The notes: generated by a model not told the origin, from the sequence alone. A DNA stretch of 64,000 bases from Roseinatronobacter thiooxidans (GCF_001870675.1 NZ_MEHT01000007.1:205947-269946); one strand, 5' to 3'; positions 17,423 through 26,867 are shown, numbered from the stretch's first letter. Made by a program: numbers and translations.

Positions 17423-17448
17423 GGAACCATTTACCAAGATCACGCGTT
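17423..17448 (+). promoter_or_regulatory. EcfG-type promoter of the AI-2E family transporter gene
   Basis: GGAAC (17423-17427), 17-base spacer, CGTT (17445-17448). It lies back to back with the cls promoter, 17 bases apart. Confidence 0.7.
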
Positions 17449-17473
17449 CTGTAGTGTGACGCCTTCCCCGTAA

Positions 17474-18682
17474 TTGCTGGATATCCCCTTGCCCCTGCCT
17501 GCGCCCGACCTCAAACGCTCCGATGATGCTGGCGCAGAGCGCCGCGCCGCTGTGCCCTCGACAGCGGTGGTGGGGATTTTCATCATCCTGTTGCTTGCCG
17601 CTATTCAATATGCGCGCGAATTCCTGCTGCCTGTGGTGGTGGCGTTGTTGCTGTTCTTTGTCTTTGTGCCCTTGCAGCGGCGCGCGCAGCGCATTGGCCT
17701 GCCGGGCTCGGGCGTTGCTGCGGTATTGGTGCTTAGCCTGTTGATGGGAATTGCGGCAATATTTTTCCTGCTTAGCGGGCCGATCATGGAAGTGGCCAAT
17801 AACCTGCCCGATATCGTGCGCGACATCACTGCCAGAATTGAAGCGGCGCGCGATGTCTTTCTGGCTGTCATTCAGAATTTCCGCGCCGGGGCCGAGAATG
17901 ACATCCCCGATCTGCGCCCTGCGCGTATCGCCGAAGACGGGGAAAATGGCGATGAGGAAGATGATCTGTTAATGAGCACAGTAAGCGGCGCGCTGCTGTA
18001 CCTGACCGAGACACCCGCGATGGTTGCGCAGGTCATCTTTGCATTGGTGCTGTTGTTCTTCTTGCTGTCTTCCAGCGACCTGATCTATCTGAAAATCATC
18101 CAGAGTTTTGACGGCTTTGGCGAAAAGCGCGCAGCCCTGACTGCCCTGCGCGAGGTCGAGCGCAACCTTGGCGGTTATCTGGGCACTGTCAGCTTGATCA
18201 ATGCAGGGCTGGGGGTCAGCATTGGCCTTGCCATGTGGGCGCTGGGTATGCCGGTGCCGCTGTTATTTGCGGTGCTGGCATTCTTGTTGAATTTCATTCC
18301 CTATCTGGGCGCGGTCATGGGGGTTGTGCTGGCGTCAGTTGTGGCGCTGCTATGGTTCAACACATTGTCCAGTGTGCTGTTGGTGGGCGGGGTGTATCTG
18401 CTGCTGACATCGCTGGAAGGGCAGTTGATTACCCCTGCCTTTCTGGCAAAACGCCTGCGCATGAACACTGTGCTGGTGTTCCTGTCGGTCGCGTTCTGGG
18501 CATGGATGTGGTCGTTTCTGGGCATGCTGATTGCTGTGCCCATTCTGGTGGCGCTGCGCGTCATCGCAGAGCAGGTGCCCCGCTGGCATGTGTTTGCAAA
18601 CCTGCTGTCGGGTTCGGCGGCGCAGCTTCCCGCCACATCAGAGCTTGAGATGCCACCATCCCGCCCCTCAGACGCCGATTGA
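17474..18682 (+). CDS. AI-2E family (PerM/TqsA-like) membrane transporter
   Basis: 402 aa with about eight helices in the usual order for this family: paired helices near residues 30-95, a soluble loop (~100-165, here with an acidic DGENGDEEDD insert), then the C-terminal helices including FLLNFIPYLGAVMGVVLASVVALL and LEGQLITPAFLAKRLRMNTVLVFLSV, the family signature. Members export small molecules or ions; the substrate is unknown. No ATG lies near the 5' end, so TTG 17474 is used, 25 bases after a stress promoter -10. That start is uncertain. Confidence 0.82.
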   Translation: MLDIPLPLPAPDLKRSDDAGAERRAAVPSTAVVGIFIILLLAAIQYAREFLLPVVVALLLFFVFVPLQRRAQRIGLPGSGVAAVLVLSLLMGIAAIFFLLSGPIMEVANNLPDIVRDITARIEAARDVFLAVIQNFRAGAENDIPDLRPARIAEDGENGDEEDDLLMSTVSGALLYLTETPAMVAQVIFALVLLFFLLSSSDLIYLKIIQSFDGFGEKRAALTALREVERNLGGYLGTVSLINAGLGVSIGLAMWALGMPVPLLFAVLAFLLNFIPYLGAVMGVVLASVVALLWFNTLSSVLLVGGVYLLLTSLEGQLITPAFLAKRLRMNTVLVFLSVAFWAWMWSFLGMLIAVPILVALRVIAEQVPRWHVFANLLSGSAAQLPATSELEMPPSRPSDAD

Positions 18683-18686
18683 AAGT

Positions 18687-18713
18687 CCCGGTGCCACCAA
18701 AGGTGGCACCGGG
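18687..18713. terminator. Shared hairpin between convergent genes
   Basis: Perfect 12-bp stem (CCCGGTGCCACC / GGTGGCACCGGG) with an AAA loop, between the transporter stop at 18682 and the csbD stop at 18722. The T tracts are weak. Confidence 0.65.
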
Positions 18714-18721
18714 TCGGGCGA

Positions 18722-18919
18722 TTACCGGCCGGAAGACCAGCTATCGACCTGCTTTTCGGCCTCGTCCTTGGCGATCCCGTATCTTTCCTGAACCTTGCCA
18801 ACAAGCTTGTCACGCTTGCCTGCGGCCTGATCAAGATCGTCATCGGTCAGCTTGCCCCATTGGTCCTTTGCTGACCCTTTCATCTGTTTCCATTTGCCTT
18901 CGATCTGGTCCCAGTTCAT
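18722..18919 (-). CDS. csbD: CsbD family stress protein
   Basis: 65 aa, the usual CsbD length. MNWDQIEGKWKQMKGSAKDQWGKLTDDDLD is followed by AAGKRDKLVGKVQERYGIAKDEAEKQVD, the full family pattern. CsbD-like proteins are small hydrophilic stress proteins induced by general-stress sigma factors; the biochemical role is unknown. AGGAG precedes ATG 18919, and GGAAC-N16-GGTT lies 36 bases upstream, agreeing with stress control. Confidence 0.92.
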   Translation of the reverse strand: MNWDQIEGKWKQMKGSAKDQWGKLTDDDLDQAAGKRDKLVGKVQERYGIAKDEAEKQVDSWSSGR

Positions 18920-18954
18920 GACACTCTCCTTTTACTGAACACATGTCCCCCTAT

Positions 18955-18979
18955 AACCCGCAGGATTGGGCAAGGTTCC
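18955..18979 (-). promoter_or_regulatory. EcfG-type promoter of csbD
   Basis: On the minus strand GGAAC (18979-18975), 16-base spacer, GGTT (18958-18955), one change from consensus. Confidence 0.68.
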
Positions 18980-19084
18980 GTGCCCATGCATGCGGGGCAC
19001 ACCAACAGGCCCTTGCACGCCGCGCTCGTATCTGGCGGGAAACTCTGTTAGCGGTAAATCGCCCGATGCCAGACGAGAGGACGC

Positions 19085-19990
19085 ATGCGCCATATCGCAA
19101 CATTGAACGCACGCGAAACACCGCTTGCCATTCTGGCCATCTGTGCGGGCGTGGCGTTTCTTGTGGGCAATGACGCTTTGGCCAAAGTGCTGACCGACCG
19201 ATACCCGCCCATTCAGATCGTGTTTTTGCGCAATGCGATTGCTGTGCCGATCATTGCGGCGCTGGTTTTCGGCCTGTTCGGCCCGCAGGCACTGCGCAGC
19301 GCGCATATGGGTCTGCATGCGCTGCGCGGGCTGCTGATGGTGACGGGGGCATGGCTGTATTTCACAGGGCTGATGTATCTGCCCCTTGCCGAAGCCACTG
19401 CGCTGGTCTTCTCTGCGCCCATTTTCATCACTGCGCTGTCAGTGCCGCTGCTGGGCGAGCATGTCGGCTGGCGGCGCTGGTCTGCGGTGCTTTTGGGCTT
19501 TGCTGGCGTGCTGGTGATTGTGCAGCCGGGCGGGGCCACTTTTCAGATGGCCTCTCTTCTGCCCGTAGGCACGGCGCTGTGCTATGCGATCTTCATGATC
19601 AGCGCGCGCTGGATCGGGCGGGGCGAACGGCTGTGGACAATGATGCTCTTCGCCATGTTCTTTCCAATGATCTATGCAGCCCCCATGGCCGCCGCCTATT
19701 GGCAACCCGTCCAGCCTGCGGATATGGGCCTGTTCCTTGCGATTGCCGCATGTGGCAGCCTTGGGCTGGCGCTGATCGGGCAGGCGTTCCGGCTGGCCCC
19801 TGCGGCATTGGTGGCCCCGTTCGATTATACCGCGCTGATCTGGGCAACAGGGCTGGGCTGGCTGATCTGGCGCGACATTCCCGGCCTAAGCACGATCACC
19901 GGCGCCGCGATCATTGTCCTAAGCGGGGGCGTTATCCTGCTGCGCGAAGCCCAGCACAAACCCGCCCCACACGCGCCCAAACCCAAATAA
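19085..19990 (+). CDS. DMT superfamily (EamA) transporter
   Basis: 301 aa, ten predicted helices in two EamA repeats (~15-150 and ~160-290). Typical segments are FLRNAIAVPIIAALVFGLF, LPLAEATALVFSAPIFITALSVPLLGEHVGWRRW and DYTALIWATGLGWLIWRDIP. Such proteins usually export amino acids or related metabolites, or import drugs or metabolites; the substrate is not evident. GAGAGGA precedes ATG 19085. It stands alone. Confidence 0.85.
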   Translation: MRHIATLNARETPLAILAICAGVAFLVGNDALAKVLTDRYPPIQIVFLRNAIAVPIIAALVFGLFGPQALRSAHMGLHALRGLLMVTGAWLYFTGLMYLPLAEATALVFSAPIFITALSVPLLGEHVGWRRWSAVLLGFAGVLVIVQPGGATFQMASLLPVGTALCYAIFMISARWIGRGERLWTMMLFAMFFPMIYAAPMAAAYWQPVQPADMGLFLAIAACGSLGLALIGQAFRLAPAALVAPFDYTALIWATGLGWLIWRDIPGLSTITGAAIIVLSGGVILLREAQHKPAPHAPKPK

Positions 19991-20163
19991 AGACAGGTAT
20001 ATGTGCCGTCCCCCTTGCAATCTGTCTGGATAACGGGCATATGGGTCAGGCAAAGCTTCTTCATTCGATCTTCTGTCTCCTTCCGGCTTCAGTTGCGACT
20101 CTGACGACACTGAGCCAAGTCATCGCAATACTGCGGATGGCACTATAATAAGGAGATATCACG

Positions 20164-20370
20164 ATGGCTAAAGGCACCGTGAAATGGTTTAACGCAACTA
20201 AAGGTTTTGGCTTTATCGCGCCCGAGCATGGCTCCAAGGACGTTTTCGTTCATGTGTCCGCTCTTGAGCGCGCTGGCATCCGCCAGCTGGATGACGGCCA
20301 AGCCGTACAGTTCGATCTGGAAAGCGACCGTAACGGCCGTGAATCCGCAACGAACCTCGTTCTGGCCTGA
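20164..20370 (+). CDS. cspA: Cold shock domain protein (CspA family)
   Basis: 68 aa, a complete single cold-shock domain: [33 protein letters not shown] carries both RNA-binding motifs, RNP1 (KGFGFI) and RNP2 (VFVHV). It binds single-stranded RNA/DNA and melts RNA structure. A very strong AAGGAG site lies before the ATG, and the ~170-base upstream region could hold a long 5' leader as in other csp genes, though no structure is assigned. A strong terminator follows. Confidence 0.95.
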   Translation: MAKGTVKWFNATKGFGFIAPEHGSKDVFVHVSALERAGIRQLDDGQAVQFDLESDRNGRESATNLVLA

Positions 20371-20395
20371 ACGAAAGTTCAGTCCGTGTGACGCG

Positions 20396-20430
20396 AAAAG
20401 CGGGGGTGACGCAAGTCACCCCCGCTTTTT
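20396..20430. terminator. Strong bidirectional terminator after cspA
   Basis: Stem AAAAGCGGGGGTGAC / GTCACCCCCGCTTTT with loop GCAA and a five-T tail on the plus strand. The A run at the other end gives a T tail on the minus strand for the operon that ends at 20458. Confidence 0.9.
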
Positions 20431-20457
20431 GGTATGCGGTGCAGGGGCTGCATGCCC

Positions 20458-21702
20458 CTACTCTGCCGCAGTGACAAAAAACTTGTCGCCGCGCGGGCCG
20501 GTAACCGTGCCCTCATCGAACAGCGCCGCAATCTCGCCCCCTGACAGCCCAGCCACATCGGCCAGCACTTCTTCGGTATGCGCGCCCAGAGCGGGGGCGG
20601 GGGCCGGTTTTTGCCGCGCGCTTTGCGAGAAATCCAGCGGGGAGGCGGGCGTCGGATAGCGGCCGATGCCGGGCTGGTGCACCATATGGAACATCGGATT
20701 TTCCGGCGAAAGGTCAGGGTCTTCGTGAACCGCCTGCGCGAAACTGCGAAATTGCGACCATGTCACGCCTGCGCGGTCAAACTCTGCGGCGAATTGCGCA
20801 ACGCCATGGCGCGCGAAAAACGGGGCAAGGATTTCGGTAATCGCAGCGCGGTGGCGGAAGCGCGCGCCCTCCTCCGACAGGGTCTCGCCAATGCGGGCCT
20901 GCAAAGCGGCAATCGCGTCTTGCGTGCCAGTGGCTTTTACCAGCCCGCGCCATTGCCGGTCGGTCAGGCCAATGACCATGACGCGCGCACCATCGGCGCA
21001 GATGAAATCCTGCCCGTAGCCGCCATATAGCGCATTGCCATATTTGGCCCGGTCGGTGCCATTGACCGCCACTTCCCCAATGATCCCCAGATTGCCCAGC
21101 ATCGCCGCCGCCGCATCTTTCAGCGAGAACAGCACTTCCTGCCCCTGCCCTGTGCGCAAACGGTGCCGCTCTGCCGCCAGCAGGGCCGTGACGGCCATAT
21201 TGCCTGCAATGCAATCCCAAGCGGGCAACACATGCGAGACAGGGTCGGACGACCCCTCTGGCCCTGTGGCCGCCGGAAAGCCCAAGGACGGGTTGACCGA
21301 GTAATCCACCGCCGCGCGGCCATGCCGGTCACCCAGAAGCGCCACCATCACCAGATCTTTGCGGTAGCGCGAAAGCGTTTCATGGTCCATCCAGCCGCGC
21401 ACGCGCAGATTTGTCAGGAACAGGCCCGCATCCTCGCCCGGTGCGGTGATGATGCGGGTGATCAATTCGCGCCCTTTGGGCGATTTCATATCGACCGCGA
21501 CAGATTTCTTGCCCTTGTTCAGCCCCGCCCAGAACAGGCTTTGCCCGTCTTTCGTGACCGGCCAGCGCTTGGCGTCCAAGCCCCCCTCGATGCGGTCAAA
21601 GCGGATCACCTCTGCGCCCATCTGCGCCAGTGTCATGCCCGCCAGCGGAATTGCCACAAATGCCGACCCTTCAATGACGCGCATCCCCTTGAGAATTCCC
21701 AT
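20458..21702 (-). CDS. mct: Class III CoA-transferase, probable mesaconyl-CoA C1-C4 transferase
   Basis: 414 aa, CaiB/BaiF family. Visible features: GMRVIEGSAFVAIPLAGMTLAQMGAEVIRFD at the start, LNKGKKSVAVDMKSPKGRE, and Asp ~163 in PAWDCIAGNMA at the position of the catalytic aspartate. Its partners point to 2-methylfumaryl-CoA isomerase (Mct): it lies three bases after a Meh-like hydratase and in one operon with malyl-CoA lyase. Mct moves CoA within mesaconyl-CoA from C1 to C4. A different intermolecular CoA-transferase substrate cannot be excluded. It is the last gene of the six-gene operon. Confidence 0.72.
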   Translation of the reverse strand: MGILKGMRVIEGSAFVAIPLAGMTLAQMGAEVIRFDRIEGGLDAKRWPVTKDGQSLFWAGLNKGKKSVAVDMKSPKGRELITRIITAPGEDAGLFLTNLRVRGWMDHETLSRYRKDLVMVALLGDRHGRAAVDYSVNPSLGFPAATGPEGSSDPVSHVLPAWDCIAGNMAVTALLAAERHRLRTGQGQEVLFSLKDAAAAMLGNLGIIGEVAVNGTDRAKYGNALYGGYGQDFICADGARVMVIGLTDRQWRGLVKATGTQDAIAALQARIGETLSEEGARFRHRAAITEILAPFFARHGVAQFAAEFDRAGVTWSQFRSFAQAVHEDPDLSPENPMFHMVHQPGIGRYPTPASPLDFSQSARQKPAPAPALGAHTEEVLADVAGLSGGEIAALFDEGTVTGPRGDKFFVTAAE

Positions 21703-21705
21703 TGG

Positions 21706-22590
21706 CTATTCCTCCCAGTCAAAGCGGGCTTGCAGCCCTTGGTGGCCTGCTTCGGCCACAGTGCAGAGCTTGAGCGCCCCCGGCCCATCGGCTTCGGCTT
21801 GCAGGTGCAAATGCCCGTCAAACATCGGATGCACGCCGCGAAAGCTGAAGCGCGTGGGCGCGTGGCCGGTGTGGCGCATGGCCGCTTCCATCAGCAATGT
21901 CGCCTGCATCGGCCCATGCACAACCAAACCGGGGTAGCGTTCGGCCCCTGTGGCATAGTCGCGGTCATAATGGATGCGATGCGCGTTATACGTCGCCGCC
22001 GAATAGCGAAACAGCCGCACAGGGCCAACTTCGACCCGTTCGTTGAAGATCGGGGCCTCTGGCGCAGCTATGGCACGCGGCGCGCGAAACCTGTCGGGGA
22101 TCGGCAGATAGACGATATCCTGTTCCTCGCGGATCTGCGCGCCGCCCTGCCCGCGCAGGTCGTGGCCGACGCGCACGAAAGCCATGTCGCCGGTATGGCC
22201 GGTCTTGAAATCGACACTCAGGATTTCAGAGCGTTTGGTGATCTTCTCGCCAATGGCAAAGCGGCCCTTGAAGGCCAGCTTGCCGCCCGCCCACATGCGC
22301 CGGTTAAAGGGCAAGGGCGGCAGAAAGCCGCCCAGTTTGGGGTGTCCGTCAGTGGCGATATCTGCAATCGGCACAAATTCGGGAAACGCCGCCCAATGCC
22401 ACAGAACCGGCATGATTGCGCCTGTGTGAATGGCGGGTTGCGGGGCCGCCGGTTGCCCCAGCGCGCCCATCAGCATGCCTGCAAATTCGGGCGACAGCGC
22501 GCCTTCGCGCGTCTCGACGCGTCCGACCCAGGCCTGCGCGTCTTGCGGGGTGGCGGCGGTGCCGTGCATCGGGCCTTCGGATTTGCTCAT
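21706..22590 (-). CDS. meh: MaoC-type hydratase, probable mesaconyl-C4-CoA hydratase
   Basis: 294 aa, a double hot-dog protein with an FAS1-like N-terminal half and a C-terminal hydratase half. The motif SAATYNAHRIHYDRDYA corresponds to the hydratase-2 signature with its catalytic Asn/His and Asp. Paired with the Mct-like transferase it would hydrate mesaconyl-C4-CoA to (S)-citramalyl-CoA, which the neighbouring lyase can split to acetyl-CoA and pyruvate. The start overlaps the mtkB stop by four bases. Specificity is inferred from motif and context. Confidence 0.72.
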   Translation of the reverse strand: MSKSEGPMHGTAATPQDAQAWVGRVETREGALSPEFAGMLMGALGQPAAPQPAIHTGAIMPVLWHWAAFPEFVPIADIATDGHPKLGGFLPPLPFNRRMWAGGKLAFKGRFAIGEKITKRSEILSVDFKTGHTGDMAFVRVGHDLRGQGGAQIREEQDIVYLPIPDRFRAPRAIAAPEAPIFNERVEVGPVRLFRYSAATYNAHRIHYDRDYATGAERYPGLVVHGPMQATLLMEAAMRHTGHAPTRFSFRGVHPMFDGHLHLQAEADGPGALKLCTVAEAGHQGLQARFDWEE

Positions 22591-23483
22591 GCGGCCTGCC
22601 TCGCACCCAGAACGCGCGCGATGGTTTCGCCCATAGCAGACGGTGTGGGGGCCACTGTAATGCCCGCAGCAGACAGGATTTCGACCTTTTCCTGTGCAGA
22701 TTCGCCAAAGGCCGAGATGATCGCGCCCGCATGGCCCATCTTGCGGCCCTTGGGGGCCGACAGACCGGCGATATAGGCCACAACAGGCTTGGTCATGTGA
22801 TCGCGCGCATAGGCGGCGGCTTCAGCTTCCTGCGGGCCGCCGATTTCGCCGATCATCATGACGGCATCGGTATCGGGGTCTGCCTCGAACAGTTCCAGAA
22901 TGTCGCGGAAGGATGAGCCGTTGATCGGATCACCGCCAATGCCCACCGAGGTGGACACGCCAATGCCCAGCGCCTTCATCTGGCTGGCGGCCTCATAGCC
23001 CAGAGTGCCCGACCGCCCCACAATGCCCACACGCCCCGGCAGGTAGATTGCGGGCGGCATGATGCCCATGAACCCTTTGCCGGGGCTGATGATGCCTGCG
23101 CAATTGGGGCCGATGAAGCGCATTTTGCGCGCGGCGGGAAAGCGGCGCAGGAACCGTTTGACGCGCATCATGTCTTGCGAGGGGATGCCATCTGTCACGC
23201 AGACCGCGAATTTCAGCCCTGCTTCGGCCGCTTCCATAATCGCATCCGCCGCACCGGGGGGCGGCACGAAGACCAGCGAGGCTTCTGCCCCCACGGCCTC
23301 GACCGCTTCTTTCACAGTGTTGAAAATCGGGCGGCCCAATACGGTTTCGCCCCCCCGCCCCGGCGTTACACCGCCCACGACATTGGTGCCGTGTTTGATC
23401 ATGTCTTCGGCGTGGAATTTGCCAATACGCCCGGACATGCCTTGCACGATAACGCGGGTGCTCTCGTCAATCAGAATGGTCAT
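22587..23483 (-). CDS. mtkB: Malate-CoA ligase (malate thiokinase) alpha subunit
   Basis: 298 aa, succinyl-CoA synthetase alpha fold. The N-terminal CoA-binding domain has [32 protein letters not shown]; the phosphohistidine site is [16 protein letters not shown]. With MtkA it makes malyl-CoA from malate, CoA and ATP. Placement with malyl-CoA lyase and sgaA separates it from TCA-cycle SucD. AGGAG lies before ATG 23483, which decides the start over an upstream in-frame codon. Confidence 0.9.
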   Translation of the reverse strand: MTILIDESTRVIVQGMSGRIGKFHAEDMIKHGTNVVGGVTPGRGGETVLGRPIFNTVKEAVEAVGAEASLVFVPPPGAADAIMEAAEAGLKFAVCVTDGIPSQDMMRVKRFLRRFPAARKMRFIGPNCAGIISPGKGFMGIMPPAIYLPGRVGIVGRSGTLGYEAASQMKALGIGVSTSVGIGGDPINGSSFRDILELFEADPDTDAVMMIGEIGGPQEAEAAAYARDHMTKPVVAYIAGLSAPKGRKMGHAGAIISAFGESAQEKVEILSAAGITVAPTPSAMGETIARVLGARQAA

Positions 23484-23496
23484 TGTGAATGCTCCT

Positions 23497-24666
23497 TCAA
23501 GCGGCCATGCGGGGGCGTGCGGCCACCGCAGTGGCGGCGGCTTCGGCCAAAGTATCGGCAGACAGCAGCGGCAGGCCCGACTCGATAATGATCTGCCGCC
23601 CTTCTTCCACATTGGTGCCCGCAAGGCGCACCACGACCGGCAGGGTCAGGTTCAGGTCGCGGTAAGCTTGCACCACACCAGCGGCCACCCAGTCGCAGCG
23701 GTTGATGCCTGCGAAGATATTGACCAAGATCACCGACACGTTCGGGTCTGACAGCACAGTGCGAAAGGCCGCGACCACGCGCTCCGCGCTGGCCCCGCCC
23801 CCGATATCAAGGAAATTGGCAGGCTGCCCGCCTGCAAGCTGGATCATGTCCATCGTGGCCATCGCCAGCCCTGCGCCATTGATGATGCAGCCGATATCGC
23901 CCTCCAGCCCCACATAGCTCAGGCCATGTTCAGCGGCGGCATCTTCGCGCGGGTCTTCTTGGCCCGGGTCGCGCAGGGCCGCGACTTCGGGGCGGCGGAA
24001 CAGCGCGTTTGTGTCGAAACTCATCTTTGCATCCAGCGCCACCAGATCACCGCTGCCAGTGATAACCAGCGGGTTGATTTCCACCATCGTGGCATCCTGA
24101 TCGCGGAAGGCGCGGTAGCAGGCGCGCAGCACCGTGGCGAATTGCGCAACCTGTGCGCCTGCCATGCCCAGCCCGAAGGCCAGTTCACGCGACTGGAACG
24201 GCGCAAGCCCCACGGCGGGGTCAATCACCATGCGGATCAGGGCGTCGGGCTGTTCTTCGGCCAGATCCTCGATCTCCATGCCCCCTTCGCGCGAGGCGAC
24301 GATCATGATGCGTTCGGATTTGCGGTCCAGAACAAGGCCCAGATACAGTTCCTTGCCAATATCCGTGGCCTGTTCCACCAGCAGTCGGTGCACGGGCTTG
24401 CCGCCCGCATCCGTCTGCTTGGTCACCAGATTGCGGCCCAGAAGCGACAGCGCAAAGGCGCTGACTTCGGCCTCGGACTGGCACAGCTTGACGCCGCCTG
24501 CCGCCCCGCGCCCGCCTGCATGGACCTGCGCCTTGACGACAACCGGAAAGCCCAGTTTGCGCGCCTCGTGCATGGCCTGTTCGGGTGCAAAGGCAATGCC
24601 GCCATCGGGGACGGGCATGCCAAAGCGTTTTAAAAGATCCTTGGCCTGATGTTCGTGAATATCCAT
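23497..24666 (-). CDS. mtkA: Malate-CoA ligase (malate thiokinase) beta subunit
   Basis: 389 aa. An N-terminal ATP-grasp ([39 protein letters not shown]) is followed by the C-terminal ligase domain with [21 protein letters not shown] and [13 protein letters not shown]. It is the ATP- and malate-binding partner of MtkB, 13 bases upstream of it. Serine-cycle malate thiokinases look like SucC, so the assignment relies on the operon. The AGAGGG site selects ATG 24666. Confidence 0.9.
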   Translation of the reverse strand: MDIHEHQAKDLLKRFGMPVPDGGIAFAPEQAMHEARKLGFPVVVKAQVHAGGRGAAGGVKLCQSEAEVSAFALSLLGRNLVTKQTDAGGKPVHRLLVEQATDIGKELYLGLVLDRKSERIMIVASREGGMEIEDLAEEQPDALIRMVIDPAVGLAPFQSRELAFGLGMAGAQVAQFATVLRACYRAFRDQDATMVEINPLVITGSGDLVALDAKMSFDTNALFRRPEVAALRDPGQEDPREDAAAEHGLSYVGLEGDIGCIINGAGLAMATMDMIQLAGGQPANFLDIGGGASAERVVAAFRTVLSDPNVSVILVNIFAGINRCDWVAAGVVQAYRDLNLTLPVVVRLAGTNVEEGRQIIIESGLPLLSADTLAEAAATAVAARPRMAA

Positions 24667-24680
24667 GATCAATCCCTCTT

Positions 24681-25655
24681 TTATTCGGCGGCAACAGGGG
24701 CTTGCCCGCGCGCCTCGATGGCCTGAGCCAGTGAAATCACGTTCATCGCCATCTTCTCGGATGCTGCATCGATCATCTTGCCATCCAGCGCGGCGGCCCC
24801 TTTGCCTGCCGCTTCGGCCTTGCGCAATTCCTCGATAATGCGGTGTGCGCGGGTGACTTCGGCCTCTGGCGGGCTGAAAACGGTATTTGCCATCTCGATC
24901 TGGCTTGGATGAATGGCCCATTTCCCTTCAAACCCAAGGGCCGCAGCGCGTTCGGCGGCCAGAATATAGCCATCAGGGTCGGCGAAATCGCCAAAGGGGC
25001 CGTCCAGCGCGCGCAAACCATAGGCACGGCAGGCAATGATCATACGCGACAGTGACGCATGCCATTGATCGCCCGGATAGGCGGGGTTCAACCCGCCGAT
25101 ATTGACTGTGCGCGCGCGCATGGAGGCTGCGTAATCCGCCACCCCGAAATGCAACGCTTCCAACCGCGAGTCGGATGTGGCGGCATAGCGGGCAATCTCT
25201 TCGACATTGGCCATGCCAAGGGCGGTTTCTATCAGCGCCTCGATCCCCACACGGCGGGTCAATCCACAGGCCTGCTCGATCTGGTTGACCAGTGCTTCAA
25301 CCATATACAGATCGGCCACAACGCCCAGTTTCGGCACCAAGAGCATATGCACGCGGTCGCCTGCCTGTTCCATGATATCGACCACATCGCGGTACATATA
25401 GGGCGTGTCCAACCCGTTGATCCGCACACTGACAGTCTTGCCGCGTGCTTCCCAGTCGATGCGGTTCAGCGCCTCGACCGCGTTTTTGCGGGCCTGTGCC
25501 TTTTCGGGCGGGGCCACGGCATCTTCCAGATCCAGAAACACCACATCGGCGGCACTTTCAGCGGCCTTGTCGATCATGGTGACATTCGATGCGGGTACTG
25601 CAAGCGTAGAGCGTTGCAGCCGCTGCCTGCGCAGCGGATAAAGAGAATGGCTCAT
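24681..25655 (-). CDS. mcl1: Malyl-CoA / citramalyl-CoA lyase (HpcH/HpaI-CitE family)
   Basis: 324 aa. Family features: [35 protein letters not shown] with the metal-associated acidic residues, [15 protein letters not shown], and the C-terminal [17 protein letters not shown]. It cleaves L-malyl-CoA to acetyl-CoA and glyoxylate; Rhodobacter and Chloroflexus homologues also act on beta-methylmalyl-CoA, and the Chloroflexus enzyme on citramalyl-CoA. With mtkAB upstream in the pathway and mct/meh in the same operon, all three activities make sense here. Confidence 0.9.
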   Translation of the reverse strand: MSHSLYPLRRQRLQRSTLAVPASNVTMIDKAAESAADVVFLDLEDAVAPPEKAQARKNAVEALNRIDWEARGKTVSVRINGLDTPYMYRDVVDIMEQAGDRVHMLLVPKLGVVADLYMVEALVNQIEQACGLTRRVGIEALIETALGMANVEEIARYAATSDSRLEALHFGVADYAASMRARTVNIGGLNPAYPGDQWHASLSRMIIACRAYGLRALDGPFGDFADPDGYILAAERAAALGFEGKWAIHPSQIEMANTVFSPPEAEVTRAHRIIEELRKAEAAGKGAAALDGKMIDAASEKMAMNVISLAQAIEARGQAPVAAE

Positions 25656-25667
25656 CGGGGGAAATCC

Positions 25668-26867
25668 TTATTCGGCGGCTATGGACAGGGCAGGCGCTTG
25701 GGCTTCGCCAGCGAAGATATGTTGCGCGGCGGTAATGCCAGCACCAAGGGTGACAGGCGCACCCGCCGCTTTCAGCGACAATTCGGCAATGCCAAGGGCA
25801 GTCAGACACATGCCTTCATTCAGATCGCCCAAATGGCCGATGCGGAACGCCTTGCCCGCAAGCGGGCCAAGCCCGCCGCCGAAATGGGTGTTGTACCGCG
25901 TGCGCGCGATCGAGATCACCTCGCGCGCGTCAATGCCGTGGGGGGTGCGGATGGCGGTCACCGTGTCCGAGGCGAAGATGCGATGCTCGGCCACAGTGGA
26001 CAGGCCAAGAGCGGCCACGCCCGCGCGCACCCCTTCGGCCAGCCGGTGATGGCGGGCAAAGACATTTTCCAGCCCCTCGCTGTGCAACCGCGTCAGCGCG
26101 GCGCGCAACCCGTGCAGCAATTGCGCAGGCGGGGTGAAACAGAACGAGCCACCCTCATGCGCGGCCAGCATGGCGCGCAGGTTCAGAAAGCTGCGTGGCA
26201 TATGGCTGTTCTCCATCGCGGCAAGGGCGCGCGGGCTGGCGGCCAGAATGCCCAGCCCTGCGGGGCACATCAGCCCTTTCTGGCTGCCCGCCACGGCCAT
26301 ATCGACGCCCCATTGGTCCATCTCGAAGGGGATGGACCCGATAGAGGACACACCATCCACAAACAACAGCGCATCATGGAAACAGGCGTCCAGCGCGTGA
26401 CGCACGGCACCCACATCCGAGGTGACACCCGTTGCGGTTTCATTATGAGTGACAAACACCGCCCTAATCTCGCCATGCCGGTCAGCACCAAGGCGGCGTT
26501 CCACCTCGCGCACCGGACAGGGCGCACCCCATGCGACATCGATAATCTCGACCTGCAAGCCCATCGCCTGCGCCATATCGGCCCAGAGTGCGGAAAACTG
26601 CCCGTGGCGTGCCATCAGCACTTTGTCGCCCGCATTCAGCGTGTTGGTGATTGCCGCTTCCCATGCGGCTGTGCCGGAACCGGGAAGCAAGGCAATCTGC
26701 GCCTCTCGCGTGCCGAAGACGGGCTTCAGCCCTGCCAGCACAGGCTGCAACAAAGCGCCGAATTCCGGCGCGCGGTGGTCTTGCATCGGCACGATCATGG
26801 CGCGCTGCACGTCAGCGGGCACATTGGTGGGGCCGGGAATGAACAGATGGGCAGTGCCGGTCAGCAT
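25668..26867 (-). CDS. sgaA: Serine-glyoxylate aminotransferase
   Basis: 399 aa, class V PLP aminotransferase. The family start HLFIPGPTNVPADVQRAM, the conserved VFVTHNETATGV, DGVSSIGSIPFEMDQWGVD and the PLP-lysine region AVAGSQKGLMCPAG are all present. It moves the amino group from serine to glyoxylate, giving hydroxypyruvate and glycine, the key exchange of the serine cycle. First gene of the operon; GGGAGG before ATG 26867 selects this start over a longer frame. It is divergent from the ScfR-type regulator gene. Confidence 0.92.
   Translation of the reverse strand: MLTGTAHLFIPGPTNVPADVQRAMIVPMQDHRAPEFGALLQPVLAGLKPVFGTREAQIALLPGSGTAAWEAAITNTLNAGDKVLMARHGQFSALWADMAQAMGLQVEIIDVAWGAPCPVREVERRLGADRHGEIRAVFVTHNETATGVTSDVGAVRHALDACFHDALLFVDGVSSIGSIPFEMDQWGVDMAVAGSQKGLMCPAGLGILAASPRALAAMENSHMPRSFLNLRAMLAAHEGGSFCFTPPAQLLHGLRAALTRLHSEGLENVFARHHRLAEGVRAGVAALGLSTVAEHRIFASDTVTAIRTPHGIDAREVISIARTRYNTHFGGGLGPLAGKAFRIGHLGDLNEGMCLTALGIAELSLKAAGAPVTLGAGITAAQHIFAGEAQAPALSIAAE

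Noticed and set aside
21163..22776. 537-codon plus-strand frame opposite the mct/meh genes
   Set aside because: Antisense shadow with Arg/His-rich composition and no recognisable motif.
22587..24666. Reading the ligase pair as TCA-cycle succinyl-CoA synthetase (sucCD)
   Set aside because: The two subunits look alike in both enzymes, but the operon with malyl-CoA lyase and serine-glyoxylate aminotransferase fits malate thiokinase.
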